Shown here in pieces: positions 1 through 9,615 of a stretch of DNA of 64,000 nucleotides. How positions within the stretch are numbered: position 1 is the stretch's first letter; every line of letters starts with the position of its first letter. The translations under genes and the position numbers were made by a program. This DNA is from Gluconacetobacter asukensis (lineage in GTDB: Bacteria; Pseudomonadota; Alphaproteobacteria; Acetobacterales; Acetobacteraceae), in NCBI RefSeq assembly GCF_014174375.1, contig NZ_JABEQE010000011.1, forward strand, positions 87,191 to 151,190. The letters are read 5' to 3'. Under the pieces are notes generated by a model that searched no databases, had not been told where the DNA came from, and saw only the letters and a list, made by a program, of their open reading frames with translations.

Positions 1-715
1 TCCAGACCATGTCTTCGGACAGGAGCGAAATGCTGTTGCTGCCGAAGACGTCGGAATTGCCGAGAAGGGTGACGATCCAGTCAAGCGGGGTATCGATCCC
101 GGTAACGCCGATCTTCTTGCCGTCGAAGGTGACCGGATAGGAAAAGGAGACCATCTCCACCCCGCTGCCCTCGTCGATATAGGGCTCGGTCAGGATGCCG
201 GTTCCACGCTCCATCGGCAGTGTGAACCAGGTCTGGCTGTAATGTTCGTCGACGGCATTGAAATCGATCGAACCGTCCGGCTTGCGCACATAATAAGGAT
301 TGAGGATGCCGTGGCTGTTGGTCCCCGGGGCATTGAATGCCTTCTGGCCGTCGAACCCCCCGGGTATTTCCTCCATCCAGACGGCATAGAGGTTGGGGGA
401 GCGGATCTCGGCCTCGCGGAGCAGGCTGACGATTTCGGCCCGGCTGGCCGTTCCGGCCTTGTGGATTGCTTCTACGGCCACCGAATTGGCGCGTGCGATG
501 TCGTTCTGGTCCAGCAATCGCCGTGTGATCTGGTCGACCAGGATCTGGCTGCGGGATGTTGCTTCGGAAAAAACGCTTTTCTCGACTTGGGACTTCATCA
601 TCCATGCCGATATCGTCACCGCCATTGCCTGTATGGTGATGAAGGCGAGCCCGCATATCAGAACAATTCGGGCGGACAGGCTGTTCCATAAACGGCGTTC
701 TGAATGACCTGACAT
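1..715 (-). CDS. Methyl-accepting chemotaxis protein, N-terminal part (runs off window)
   Basis: The reading frame is open from an ATG at 715 down to base 1, so about 238 N-terminal residues are present and the rest lies outside the window. Residues 14-38 form a hydrophobic segment (SARIVLICGLAF onward). A periplasmic Cache-type sensor region follows, with typical pieces such as LYAVWMEEIPGGFDG, PYYVRKPDGS, ILTEPYIDEGSG and SYPVTFDGKKIGVTGID. This layout is that of a chemoreceptor or a Cache sensor kinase. The signalling domain that would decide between the two is not visible. In a chemoreceptor the domain would bind a small extracellular ligand and signal through CheA. Confidence 0.8.
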   Translation of the reverse strand, partial: MSGHSERRLWNSLSARIVLICGLAFITIQAMAVTISAWMMKSQVEKSVFSEATSRSQILVDQITRRLLDQNDIARANSVAVEAIHKAGTASRAEIVSLLREAEIRSPNLYAVWMEEIPGGFDGQKAFNAPGTNSHGILNPYYVRKPDGSIDFNAVDEHYSQTWFTLPMERGTGILTEPYIDEGSGVEMVSFSYPVTFDGKKIGVTGIDTPLDWIVTLLGNSDVFGSNSISLLSEDMVW

Positions 716-1053
716 AAAAGGCACTATCCTTAATTTGGCTCTCATGACCTTCGATGGGAGAGAAATCACATTTCCTTCATCGGCCCGGCCGTCGCGGGCG
801 CAAGGATGGCGCGGAAGGCTATCGGCTGCCCATCATGGACATTGTCGCGTCACTCATGCCGAAAGATCAGGGCATATTCGGCGACGCCAGACAGATCGAG
901 GCGCTGGCGGGGTGTCCCCGGCCCTTATGGGGGACGTCGGAAACCACCTGCCGCACCGGGCCATATCGTTTGCGATATGAGGGCATGTCATGGAGTGGTT
1001 TCGACATGACGATCCTGAGTGTTAACGGTTCCCTAACGTAACATATCGTTCGT
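716..1053. other. Intergenic region with two short palindromes
   Basis: No convincing gene is seen. The interval is upstream of the chemoreceptor and downstream of guaD, both on the minus strand. It contains GTCCCC/GGGGAC arms (914-919 and 930-935), a possible weak hairpin after guaD, and CATATCG-TTTG-CGATATG (962-979), a 7-bp palindrome that could be an operator or a stem. Neither has a T-run. The regulatory role is inference. Confidence 0.35.
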
Positions 1054-2436
1054 TCATGTAAATGAAGTAATGTGGCCGGGGTCTCGCTCCCCCGCGGCTT
1101 CCGGGGCGTCCCGGTCATGGACCAGTTGGCCGGCCACATAGGTTGCGCGGACGCTGCGGTCGTCCCCCAGCATCATCAGCACGAACAGCAGGTCTTCGAT
1201 CGTTTCGCACTGTTCGGCACGCTGGGCCATCAGCGGCGTGGCGTGCGGATCGAGCACGCACAGATCGGCTTCCATGCCGGGGGCGATGGTGCCGATGCGG
1301 TCGTCCAGATACAGTGCGCGGGCGCCCCCGGCCGTGGCCAGCCAGAAGGCCTGGGCCGGATGCAGGCGCCGCCCGGTGGATTGCGCGACCTTGTAGGCTT
1401 CGTTGAGCGTCTGCAATTGCGACAGGCTGGTGCCGGCGCCGACATCGGTGCCCAGGCCCACGCGCACCGGCCGGCGCGGGTCGAGCGCGTCGAAGAGGCG
1501 GAAGGCGCCGCTGCCCAGGAACAGGTTGGACGTCGGGCAATGCGCCAATGCGCATCCGGCCGCATGGCAGGTATGGAATATGTCTTCATCGACATGCACG
1601 CCATGGCCCAGCACGCTGCGCGGCCCCACCAGGCCGGCATGAGCATAGACATCCAGATAGGAGGCACGCCGGGGAAAGAGGTGGCTGATCCATTCCACCT
1701 CGGCCAGGTTTTCCGACAGATGCGTCTGCATGAACAGGCCCTCGCGCTGGCGCAGCAGGCTGCCTGCGAGGTCGAGCTGCTCTTCAGTGCTGGTGGCGGC
1801 GAAGCGCGGGGTGACGGCATAGAGCTGCCGCCCGTGCTGGTGCCAGCGCTCGATCAGCGCCAGGGAATCGTCATAGCCGCCCTGGGGCGTGTCGCGCAGG
1901 TTGGCCGGTGCATTGCGGTCCATCAGTACCTTGCCCGCCACCATGCGGGTATTCAGGCGGGCCGATTCCGTAAAGAAGGCATCGACCGACTGGGGGTGGA
2001 CGGTGCAGTACACCGCCGCGCTGGTGGTGCCGGCACGCAGCAGTTCCCGCAGGAAACGCCGCGCCACGCCGGCTGCGTAATCGGGGTCGGCAAAGCGGGC
2101 CTCGGTGGGAAATGTATAGCGCTCCAGCCATTCCAGAAGCTGTTCGCCATAGGCCGCGATCATGGGCAGTTGCGGGTAATGGACATGGGTGTCGACGAAC
2201 CCGGCCGAAATGATGCCGTGGTGCCAGGTGGTGACCGGTGTATCGGGCGGCAGCGTGTCGCGCAGCGCATCGAAGGCGCCGAATCGCGTGATGTGTCCAT
2301 CCTCGATCAGGATCAGGGCATCGGGCTCATGCACCAGCGCCCGCGCCGGATCGTCCAGGAAAGGATTGGTACCGAAGGTGACGGCGCGCCCCCGAAGGGC
2401 ATGGCGGGCGGGTGCAGGGGGCAGGGACGGGATCAT
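1054..2436 (-). CDS. guaD: Guanine deaminase
   Basis: 460 residues, full length for guanine deaminase, which converts guanine to xanthine and ammonia in purine catabolism. The amidohydrolase metal-binding HVH lies at about residues 84-86, followed by the family signature YPQLP. The later ligands are in THLSEN, HGVHVDED and GTDVGAG. The C-terminal half carries ALAHCPTSNLFLGSG, also typical of the family. It is the downstream member of a minus-strand pair with the FUSC-type membrane protein, 73 bases apart. A second homologue lies at 4838. Confidence 0.93.
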   Translation of the reverse strand: MIPSLPPAPARHALRGRAVTFGTNPFLDDPARALVHEPDALILIEDGHITRFGAFDALRDTLPPDTPVTTWHHGIISAGFVDTHVHYPQLPMIAAYGEQLLEWLERYTFPTEARFADPDYAAGVARRFLRELLRAGTTSAAVYCTVHPQSVDAFFTESARLNTRMVAGKVLMDRNAPANLRDTPQGGYDDSLALIERWHQHGRQLYAVTPRFAATSTEEQLDLAGSLLRQREGLFMQTHLSENLAEVEWISHLFPRRASYLDVYAHAGLVGPRSVLGHGVHVDEDIFHTCHAAGCALAHCPTSNLFLGSGAFRLFDALDPRRPVRVGLGTDVGAGTSLSQLQTLNEAYKVAQSTGRRLHPAQAFWLATAGGARALYLDDRIGTIAPGMEADLCVLDPHATPLMAQRAEQCETIEDLLFVLMMLGDDRSVRATYVAGQLVHDRDAPEAAGERDPGHITSFT

Positions 2437-2509
2437 GATCGGGTACTCGGTCTGGTACGATCCGGCCAGTGTTGCCTGTTTTGCCCCGGTGGTGAAGGCG
2501 CGGTGCCCG

Positions 2510-4702
2510 TCAGGCTGGCGGCTGGGGACGATAGGACCGGGAGGTATCGAGAAACACAGCGTTGGCGTCCAGTTCGTTCGAAATGACCAGCAGATAGGCG
2601 ATGGCGCGGGTCAGTTCGATGCGGGCGCCGATATTGGTCTCGCGCGCCTCGATGGCGCGCAGGCTGGCGACGGCGGTGCGCGCCGCGCGGGCGGTGCGGC
2701 CGTGCTTGCCGGTCAATTGCGCCATCCGCCGCAGCACCAGGAGCAGGGGGCGGCGCGCCTGGAGCGGCAATTGCTCTCGGGCCAGGACCGTCCGCACGCG
2801 GATGATGTTCAGCCCGATCGTCATGACCGACAGCGTGCCTTGCAGATAGGCTTCGATGGTGGGCGTGGGGGTGGGGCCGGCATGGCGGATCAGGCGGGCG
2901 AAACGGTCGGTGTTCAGCCCGATCCAGTCGTGGGTCTGCGGTATGGGCAGCGCCGAGGCCAGATGATGCAGGTCGTGCAGATTGCGCTCGCGCATGCGCA
3001 GGCGCTCCGCCTTGCTGCTGAAGGGCAGGACGGTGCGGAAGATCAGGACCGAGAAGCCGATGCTGGCCAGCAGCGAAAGTGAGGAATTGAAATAGGCGAT
3101 CTCGTCCAGCCTTCCCTGGTTCGACGGCCCGATCAGGTTGGAGAGGAAGAGCGTATAGGATGCGGCAGCCCCCGCCGTTGCGGGATTGCGGGTCGCCAGG
3201 CCGCCGGCAATCATCGGGGGCGCCAGGCAGGCGGCCAGGATTTCGAAATCCGCCGGGTGCGGCAGGATCAGGACGACCAGGACGAACGAGACCCCGACCG
3301 CCCACACCGCGCCGAGCAGGAAGTTCATGGTGGCCAGGACCGGGTTTTCGCGCGTCGCGAACAGGCCGCAGGTCAGGGCGACCATGATGATGAAGGCCAG
3401 GCCGCTGGGCCAGGCGGTCACTTCCCAGATCAGGCCGGCGGACGTGATCGCGACGGCGGCGCGGATGCCGTTATGGGCCGCCTCCTTGAGGTCGCGATGC
3501 GATTTCAGGCGGAAATGGAAACGGTCGCCGCGGATGACGCGGTGACTGGCATCGAATTCCTCCAGCGCCTGCTGGAGTTCCGCCAGCAATTCCTCCAGCG
3601 CGCTGTGCAGGATGCGCCCATCCAGCAGTGCCTGGATCTCGGGGCTGTCGGGCGGGTGCTGGCCGTTGCTTTCCTCGGTCAGTGCATTGACGATCTGCTG
3701 GCGGCAGACGCCGCGCAGCGCGCGCAGGTCGGCCAGCACCGCCGGCAGGTCCTCGTCCTGTTTCAGGCGCGGTGGCAGGCCCTGAAGAAAGGTGCGTACC
3801 AGCAGCGAGGTTTCGGTAAAGCCCTGGTGTGCCGTGCCCAGCGCGCGCAGGCGCGCGGTCATGCCCAGGCCGCGCGACAGCAGCACCGATACCGTGGCCA
3901 GGGCGGCGCGGGCATGGTCGCCCTCATGCCCGTGGGGACCCATCTCGATCTCGCTGAACTCGATCTGGTCGTTGATGGTCAGGATGGTGCCGAACAGCGC
4001 GCGCGAGCGGACGAAAGCCTCCTCATTGCCGGCCAGCAGGTCGGCGATGGCGCCCGAGGTGCTGGTCAGGGCCGTCAGCAGTTTCTCGCGGATATTGCGG
4101 CGCGCGGTGTCGGCCAGGTTGTGGGACAGCAGGCCGGCGATCAGGCTTTCGCACGCAATGCCCAGTACGATGTAGGTCGAGCGCGACATGGCGATCATGA
4201 ACACGTCGTTCGGGCTGCGCACCGCATCCAGCGCGATGATGGCGCAGGTGTAGCCCGACAGTACCAGCGCGTAGGAGCGGAAGTTGCGCACCAGGGTCGC
4301 CACGCCGCAGCACAGGCCGATCCAGATGCCGATGGCGGGAAAGAACAGCCACGGCGCCTGTGGAAACGCCGCGACCAGGGCGACGGCCGAAATGGCGCCG
4401 ATGGCGGTGCCGACCAGGCGCCATCGCGCCTTCGACAGGCTTTCGCCGCGCGATCCCTGCGCCACGATCCAGACGGTCATCGGCGCCCATTGCGGATCGT
4501 CCAGTTCCATCCACATCGCCAGGATCAGCGACAGGATGGCCGCGGCGGTGGTGCGCAGCGCAAAGCCGACCGCCTCGGCCTTGGGGGCATACAGCCAGCG
4601 CAGATGGCTCAGCCGTCCGGCGCCCGGCGGGCGCAGGGAACGGGGGCGCCATGACAGAAGGCGTTCCAGCACGGTGAGGGCAAAGTCAGGGAAGGCGGGC
4701 AC
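2510..4702 (-). CDS. FUSC/AaeB-family inner membrane protein
   Basis: 730 residues with two blocks of hydrophobic helices (roughly 45-190 and 395-545), each followed by a long cytoplasmic region. This is the duplicated layout of FUSC/AaeB proteins, which are linked to efflux of aromatic carboxylic acids. The signature MELDDPQWAPMTVWIV with the following GESLSKARWRLVGT region is characteristic. It lies upstream of guaD on the same strand and may be co-transcribed. The substrate cannot be read from the sequence. A purine-related substrate would be only a guess from context. Confidence 0.85.
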   Translation of the reverse strand: MPAFPDFALTVLERLLSWRPRSLRPPGAGRLSHLRWLYAPKAEAVGFALRTTAAAILSLILAMWMELDDPQWAPMTVWIVAQGSRGESLSKARWRLVGTAIGAISAVALVAAFPQAPWLFFPAIGIWIGLCCGVATLVRNFRSYALVLSGYTCAIIALDAVRSPNDVFMIAMSRSTYIVLGIACESLIAGLLSHNLADTARRNIREKLLTALTSTSGAIADLLAGNEEAFVRSRALFGTILTINDQIEFSEIEMGPHGHEGDHARAALATVSVLLSRGLGMTARLRALGTAHQGFTETSLLVRTFLQGLPPRLKQDEDLPAVLADLRALRGVCRQQIVNALTEESNGQHPPDSPEIQALLDGRILHSALEELLAELQQALEEFDASHRVIRGDRFHFRLKSHRDLKEAAHNGIRAAVAITSAGLIWEVTAWPSGLAFIIMVALTCGLFATRENPVLATMNFLLGAVWAVGVSFVLVVLILPHPADFEILAACLAPPMIAGGLATRNPATAGAAASYTLFLSNLIGPSNQGRLDEIAYFNSSLSLLASIGFSVLIFRTVLPFSSKAERLRMRERNLHDLHHLASALPIPQTHDWIGLNTDRFARLIRHAGPTPTPTIEAYLQGTLSVMTIGLNIIRVRTVLAREQLPLQARRPLLLVLRRMAQLTGKHGRTARAARTAVASLRAIEARETNIGARIELTRAIAYLLVISNELDANAVFLDTSRSYRPQPPA

Positions 4703-4837
4703 GGGGCGTGGAGTTTCCGGCGGCAGGGGCTATTACGCGACAGACTAGGTCAGGCATCTCCGGGACGATAGCCAGGCCGTGTATATCAGTCATAGACATC
4801 GGAAGTCGCATGGCGGGGACACCGCACGGAGGGAAGG

Positions 4838-6223
4838 ATGACCGACCGATATTCCGCCGCGCATTCATGGGCGGACCTGCGGAACCGCGTGGTGGCCGGG
4901 GACTGGTTCCATGCCCCGTCGCCCGGCCGGCTGGAGCGGATGGAGGGCGGCCTGGTCGAAATCGGGGCCGATGGGCGGATTGTCGCAGTGTGCCATGCAG
5001 GCAGCGAAGGGCATCGCGCGATGGCGCGCGCGGCGGCGCGGGCGGGCCGGCTGGTGACGCTGGACGGGCTGATGATCCCGGGGCTGGTCGATCTGCATGT
5101 CCATGCGCCGCAATATCCGCAACTGGGCAAGGGGCTGGACCAGCCGCTGGAAGTCTGGCTGCAACGCTATACGTTCCCGCTGGAGGCGCGTTATGCCGAC
5201 CGCCTGTTCGCCCGGCATGTCTATCGGCGCCTGGTGGCCGACCTGCTGGCGGGCGGCACCACCACGGCGCTGTATTTCGCCAGCCGGCATGTCGAAGCCA
5301 CCTGTGAACTGGCCGATGCCTGCATCGCGGCCCGGCAACGGGCGCTGGTGGGGCGGGTGGTCATGGACAATCCCGGCCAGTGTCCGGACTTCTATCGTGA
5401 CGCTTCGGTGGCCGAAGGGCTGGCGGCCACCCGGGCGGTCGCGGCACATATTGAATCCCACCCGGCCAATGACGGATGGGTGCGGCCGGTGGTGACCCCG
5501 CGCTTCCTGCCTTCCTGCACCGACGACATGCTGCGCGCGCTCGGGGATCTGGCCGGGGAATGCGGCTGCCATGTCCAGACCCATTGCGCGGAAAGCGACT
5601 GGGCGCGCGATTACGGCCAGGCCCGTTTCGGGCACAGCGATGTCGAGACACTGGACCGTTTCGGCCTGCTGACCCGCCATACCGTGCTGGCCCATAGCAA
5701 TTTCATCACCGGGTCGGACATGGACCTGATGGCCCGGCGGGGTGCCGCGGTGGCGCATTGTCCGCTGTCGAACGCCTGGTTCGCCAATGCGGTCTTTCCG
5801 CTGCGCGCCGCACTGGAAAAAGGTGTGCGGGTTGGGCTGGGGACCGACATTGCGGGTGGCCCTTCGGCATCGATGATGGGGGCGATGCGCATGACGGTCG
5901 CCGCCTCGCGCATGCTGCGCGACGGTGTCGATCCCGACCGGCCGGCGGCGGAACGCGGCCGGCCGGGCAGCGATGTGGACATGATCACGGCTTTTCATCT
6001 GGCCACGGCCGGGGGCGGCGACGCGCTGGACCTGCCGGTGGGGCGGTTTGCCCCCGGCCAGCATTTCGACGTGCTGCGCATCGACCCCGACGCGCCCCTG
6101 GGCACCATGCGGCTATGGGGCGACGAGAGTGACGAGGACCTGCTGGCGACGGCGCTCTATACGGCGTCGCGGGCCAATATGACCCATGTATGGACCGGCG
6201 GGCTGCAAACAGGGCAGGCCTAG
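4838..6223 (+). CDS. Guanine deaminase-like amidohydrolase (second homologue)
   Basis: 461 residues of the same amidohydrolase family as the gene at 1054-2436 but clearly diverged. The metal-binding HVH lies in VDLHVHAPQYPQLGKG; other ligands are in HCAES, VLAHSNF and GTDIAGG. The PQYP motif and CPLSNAWF loop match guanine deaminases. It is transcribed divergently from the FUSC gene (135 bp between starts) and its last four bases overlap the end of the convergent ribokinase gene. It is probably a guanine deaminase; a related aminohydrolase acting on another purine or pterin is possible. Confidence 0.85.
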   Translation: MTDRYSAAHSWADLRNRVVAGDWFHAPSPGRLERMEGGLVEIGADGRIVAVCHAGSEGHRAMARAAARAGRLVTLDGLMIPGLVDLHVHAPQYPQLGKGLDQPLEVWLQRYTFPLEARYADRLFARHVYRRLVADLLAGGTTTALYFASRHVEATCELADACIAARQRALVGRVVMDNPGQCPDFYRDASVAEGLAATRAVAAHIESHPANDGWVRPVVTPRFLPSCTDDMLRALGDLAGECGCHVQTHCAESDWARDYGQARFGHSDVETLDRFGLLTRHTVLAHSNFITGSDMDLMARRGAAVAHCPLSNAWFANAVFPLRAALEKGVRVGLGTDIAGGPSASMMGAMRMTVAASRMLRDGVDPDRPAAERGRPGSDVDMITAFHLATAGGGDALDLPVGRFAPGQHFDVLRIDPDAPLGTMRLWGDESDEDLLATALYTASRANMTHVWTGGLQTGQA

Positions 6224-7170
6224 CCGGGCTGGGCCGCCAGCAGGCGTTCGACCTCGGGCCGGGTCGGGGCTGCTTCGGCGGCACCCTTGCGCGTCGTGGC
6301 CAGGGCTCCGCAGGCGGCGGCGTAGCGCGTGGCGCCCGCCAGATCCATGCCGGATGACAGCGCGACCGCCAGGCCGCCATTGAAGCAGTCCCCGGCCGCC
6401 GTGCTGTCGATGGGGACGACGGCAAAGGGTGGCACGAAGCCTTGGCCGGATGCGTCGGAATACAGCACACCCCGCGCCCCCAGCTTGACGATGGCGCGCC
6501 GCAGCCCCAGCCGGTGCAGCTTGTCGGCGGCGAGGCGTGCGCTGTCCGCATTGTGCGGGCGCAGGCCGGTCAGGCGTTCGGTCTCGGTCTCGTTGGGCGT
6601 CATCAGTTCGGCGAGCGCAAACAACTCGGCGTCCAGCCCGTCTTCGGGCACCGGGGCCGGGTCGAGAATCAGCCGCGCCCCGACCTGCGCGATCGCCCGC
6701 GCGGCGGCGCGCAGCGTGTCCATCGGAATTTCGCATTGCGTCAGCACGATCGCGCCCGGTGTCAGCAGGGGCGACAGGCGGGCGATATCGGTGGCGTCGA
6801 TGGTCATGTTGGCGCCGCCCACGACGACGATCGTGTTTTCGCCGCCCGAGTCGGTGCAGATCATCGCGAGTCCCGTCAGATCGGCCGCCGAACGATACAG
6901 GTCGTCGGGCGCGACACCGTGCCGCCGCAGCGCCGCTGCCGCGAAATCGGCCAGCGGATCGTCCCCCGTCCGGCCGACAAGCCGGACATCCGCGCACAGC
7001 CGCGCCGCCGCCACCGCCTGGTTGGCACCCTTGCCGCCCAGGCCCAGCCCGGCATCCCGCGCATGGAGGGTTTCCCCTGGAACGGGAAAGTGATTCAGTC
7101 GCGCGCTGACGTCGATATTGACGCTGCCGAATACGAAGATTGGGGATTTATTACTTCCTGTTACGAACAC
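6220..7170 (-). CDS. rbsK: Ribokinase (PfkB family)
   Basis: 316 residues. The N-terminal PfkB signature (FVFGSVNIDVSARL, then GLGGKGANQAVAAARL) and the C-terminal ATP/anion-hole motif (PIDSTAAGDCFNGGLAVAL, catalytic Asp in AAGD) are intact. The expected reaction is phosphorylation of ribose to ribose 5-phosphate. Salvage of ribose released from nucleosides would fit the neighbouring purine genes, though other PfkB sugars cannot be excluded. The gene is convergent with the amidohydrolase at 4838, with a 4-base overlap. Confidence 0.88.
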   Translation of the reverse strand: MFVTGSNKSPIFVFGSVNIDVSARLNHFPVPGETLHARDAGLGLGGKGANQAVAAARLCADVRLVGRTGDDPLADFAAAALRRHGVAPDDLYRSAADLTGLAMICTDSGGENTIVVVGGANMTIDATDIARLSPLLTPGAIVLTQCEIPMDTLRAAARAIAQVGARLILDPAPVPEDGLDAELFALAELMTPNETETERLTGLRPHNADSARLAADKLHRLGLRRAIVKLGARGVLYSDASGQGFVPPFAVVPIDSTAAGDCFNGGLAVALSSGMDLAGATRYAAACGALATTRKGAAEAAPTRPEVERLLAAQPG

Positions 7171-7184
7171 CGGCGCCTCGTTCC

Positions 7185-7312
7185 CGTTAAAAATTTAAAA
7201 TGTTTTTGTAAGAATTATTTGTCTTCGCTATCATTTCAAGATATTTATGATAATGAAGCGGTGCGAATCGCTGACGTCGTAAGAAGTCATAATAACAGGA
7301 TGGAATTTCGGT
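7185..7312 (+). promoter_or_regulatory. AT-rich region upstream of the MucR gene
   Basis: In an otherwise GC-rich window this stretch is strikingly AT-rich (runs such as TTTTTGTAAGAATTATTTG and ATATTTATGATAATGAA). It lies directly before the MucR-family gene and divergently upstream of ribokinase. MucR/Ros proteins are known to bind AT-rich DNA and to autoregulate, so this is the probable promoter and operator. Exact -35/-10 elements are not assigned. Confidence 0.45.
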
Positions 7313-7798
7313 ATGTCGGAAATCGAGCAGGGTGCATCTTTGTTGGAACTCACGGCGCAGATCGTGTCGGCGCATGTTTCGAACAACAGCGTGGTCGCCG
7401 ATGGCGTGCCTGATCTGATCCGGCAGGTCTACCAGGCGCTGACCTCTCTCGGCCAGGCCGCGCCGGAGCCCGAGAAGCTGCAGCCCGCGGTGCCGATCAA
7501 GCGTTCGGTCTTCCCGGACTACATCGTCTGTCTCGAGGACGGAAAGAAGTTGAAGATGCTCAAGCGGCATCTCCAGAGCGCCTATGGCATGACGCCGGAG
7601 CAGTATCGCGAGCGCTGGGGCCTGCCGACCGATTATCCGATGGTCGCCCCGAACTATGCCGAGCGCCGCTCCACCCTGGCGCGGGAAATCGGTCTGGGCC
7701 GCAAGATCACCGCGACGGTGGAAGAAGCGCCGGCCGACAACGGTGCGGCCGCCAAGCCGGCCCGGCGCGGGCGCAAGGCCGCCGCGCCGCAGGAGTAA
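7313..7798 (+). CDS. mucR: MucR/Ros-family transcriptional regulator
   Basis: 161 residues. The family core is obvious: FPDYIVCLEDGKKLKMLKRHL, then YGMTPEQYRERWGLP, YPMVAPNYAERRS and a basic IGLGRK. These small DNA-binding proteins control exopolysaccharide, motility and cell-cycle genes in alphaproteobacteria. The zinc-ligand region reads C-L-E-D rather than C-x-x-C, which is the common MucR variant. The C-terminal tail is rich in Ala, Lys and Arg. It is transcribed in the same direction as sppA and ihfB. Confidence 0.92.
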   Translation: MSEIEQGASLLELTAQIVSAHVSNNSVVADGVPDLIRQVYQALTSLGQAAPEPEKLQPAVPIKRSVFPDYIVCLEDGKKLKMLKRHLQSAYGMTPEQYRERWGLPTDYPMVAPNYAERRSTLAREIGLGRKITATVEEAPADNGAAAKPARRGRKAAAPQE

Positions 7799-7834
7799 CG
7801 GTGCGGTTCGCGTCGCGGCCGGGCCGGAGGCCCC

Positions 7835-8773
7835 ATGGCTGATCCCGATCTGGTGGTGGACCGGCTGCGCCTGCGCCGCCGGTTGCTGTTCTGGCGGGTG
7901 GGGGCGGTCGCCGCGTTCGTCCTCGCCTGGCTGGGGCTCGGCGGTCATGCGCTGTTCCATCATGGCGCCCTGATCGGTGTCGACCATCTGGCGCGGGTGC
8001 GGGTGTCCGGCATCATCGGGTCGGACAATCGCAAGCTGATCGACCTGATCGACCGTGCCGCGAAGGCGGACACGGTGCGGGGCCTGGTGCTGTCGGTCGA
8101 CAGTCCGGGCGGTTCGGTCAGCGGCGGCGAGGCCCTGCATGATGCGGTGGCCCGTTTTGCCGCGCGCAAGCCGGTCGTGGTGACGATGGGCGGAGTCGCG
8201 GCGTCGGCGGGGTACATGATCTCGGTTCCGGCGCAGCGCATCTTTGCCAGCCAGTCGACCCTGACCGGATCGATTGGGGTGATCATGCAGGCGCCGGATG
8301 TCTCCGGCCTGCTGGACCGGGTGGGCGTTCGCGTGGACGAACTGGTTTCCGGCCCGATGAAGGGGCAACCTTCGGTCGTTCAGCCGCTTTCGCCCGAGGG
8401 GCGGCAGATGCTGCAGGGCGTGGTGGCGGATCTGTTCGACCAGTTTGTCACGATGGTGGCCGACGGGCGGCATATGCCGGTCGACCGGGTGCGATCGCTG
8501 GCCGATGGCCGCCCCTATACCGGCCGGCAGGCGCTGCCGCTTGGACTGATCGACCAGATCGGGACCGAACGCGATGCCGTGACCTGGTTGGCGCGGAGGC
8601 TGCACCTGTCCGAGACGGTTCCGGTTCTCGATCTGAAGGTCCCGGCCGACCGGGACTGGATTCCGCGGCTGACGCGCAGCATGCTCGGTGTCATTCTTGG
8701 TGAGGAATGGGCGGGATCTGTGGTATCGCAAGGTGTTGCGCTCGACGGAGCGGTTGCGCTCTGGAAACCTTGA
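7835..8773 (+). CDS. sppA: Signal peptide peptidase SppA, short form (S49)
   Basis: 312 residues with one N-terminal membrane anchor (about residues 22-45) and a periplasmic S49 protease domain. The family motifs [15 protein letters not shown] and [12 protein letters not shown] (catalytic Ser) are present. The general-base Lys is expected in GPMKGQPS. It degrades released signal peptides at the inner membrane. Its length fits the short bacterial form. The stop lies 20 bases before the ihfB start, and the sppA-ihfB order is common in alphaproteobacteria. Confidence 0.92.
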   Translation: MADPDLVVDRLRLRRRLLFWRVGAVAAFVLAWLGLGGHALFHHGALIGVDHLARVRVSGIIGSDNRKLIDLIDRAAKADTVRGLVLSVDSPGGSVSGGEALHDAVARFAARKPVVVTMGGVAASAGYMISVPAQRIFASQSTLTGSIGVIMQAPDVSGLLDRVGVRVDELVSGPMKGQPSVVQPLSPEGRQMLQGVVADLFDQFVTMVADGRHMPVDRVRSLADGRPYTGRQALPLGLIDQIGTERDAVTWLARRLHLSETVPVLDLKVPADRDWIPRLTRSMLGVILGEEWAGSVVSQGVALDGAVALWKP

Positions 8774-8793
8774 ATCGAAACGGGACAAGACGG

Positions 8794-9093
8794 ATGACCA
8801 AATCGGAGCTGATTGCCGAACTGGCTGCGGCCAATCCGCATCTTCTCGGCCGCGATGTCGAACTGATCGTTCAGACGATTTTCAGCGAGATCAGCGCGGC
8901 GCTGGCCCGGGGCGACCGGGTGGAGCTGCGCGGATTCGGCGCGTTCACGGTCAAGAAGCGCGATGCCCGTACCGGCCGCAACCCCCGCACCGGCGAGATG
9001 GTGGCGGTGGACGAAAAGGTTGTCCCCTTCTTCAAGGCGGGCAAGGAACTGCGTGAACGCGTCAATGGCGGCGTCGAACCCGGCGCCGACTGA
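8794..9093 (+). CDS. ihfB: Integration host factor subunit beta
   Basis: 99 residues, the normal size for IhfB. The start at 8794 gives [11 protein letters not shown], the expected N-terminus. The HU/IHF signature [22 protein letters not shown], including the DNA-intercalating Pro loop, is intact. IhfB pairs with IhfA (not in this window) to bend DNA. It sits directly downstream of sppA. Confidence 0.95.
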   Translation: MTKSELIAELAAANPHLLGRDVELIVQTIFSEISAALARGDRVELRGFGAFTVKKRDARTGRNPRTGEMVAVDEKVVPFFKAGKELRERVNGGVEPGAD

Positions 9094-9223
9094 TCGTTCC
9101 GGCCTGGCGATCGCGGGACGGGACGTGTCCTGTGTGTCTGATAGAATGTTCTTGATATGTTCTGACTGCCGCTGCTACGAATCCTTCTCCACGAGCGGTG
9201 CCGGACCGCGGAGGTGCGTAAGG

Positions 9224-9502
9224 GTGCGGGACGTAATCTCTGGACTTCTTGTTGTGTGCGTTGCGGTGTCGTGTGTTGCCGTGCCGGCATGTGCCGGCAC
9301 CCGCCATGCGCCGCATCATCATCGTCGCACGGGGCTGGCAGCCCATCTCTGCGCGTCTCATGACGCCGTGATCGGGACCCATGGCCACCGGCTGCGTGCC
9401 ATCGGCCGTCGGCAATATTTCGCCCCGATCGGGCAGGCCATGTATTATCGCGACAAAGCCCACCGCTGCCAGCTTGGCCGCACCGCCCGCCGGCATAGCT
9501 GA
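9224..9502 (+). CDS. Small putative secreted protein, unknown
   Basis: Possible 92-residue protein with a GTG start, a GAGG about 10 bases upstream, and a signal-peptide-like N-terminus (VRDVISGLLVVCVAVSCVA, then VPACAGT). The remainder is rich in His, Arg and Gly. No family is recognised. The coding potential is uncertain, since GC-rich spacers readily give such frames. Confidence 0.3.
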   Translation: MRDVISGLLVVCVAVSCVAVPACAGTRHAPHHHRRTGLAAHLCASHDAVIGTHGHRLRAIGRRQYFAPIGQAMYYRDKAHRCQLGRTARRHS

Positions 9503-9615
9503 CAGGGCAGGGCCGCCAGCGGCCGAGGTCGTGGTTTTCTTACGCTCTGGCGCAAGGCCAAGACCCGCAGCCATGAAACATGGCGCACACAACGCTTCGG
9601 TTTGACAACCGATGA

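Noticed and set aside
914..935. GTCCCC/GGGGAC stem as an intrinsic terminator for guaD
   Set aside because: It has no T-run on either side and lies about 120 bp beyond the gene, so it is noted only as a palindrome.
3257..4654. Plus-strand open frame of 465 codons opposite the FUSC gene
   Set aside because: It is Gln/Asp/Arg-rich low-complexity translation, antisense to a recognised membrane protein.
7520..7570. Apparent loss of a zinc ligand in MucR (CLED instead of CxxC)
   Set aside because: This is the common form in alphaproteobacterial MucR proteins, so it is not a defect.
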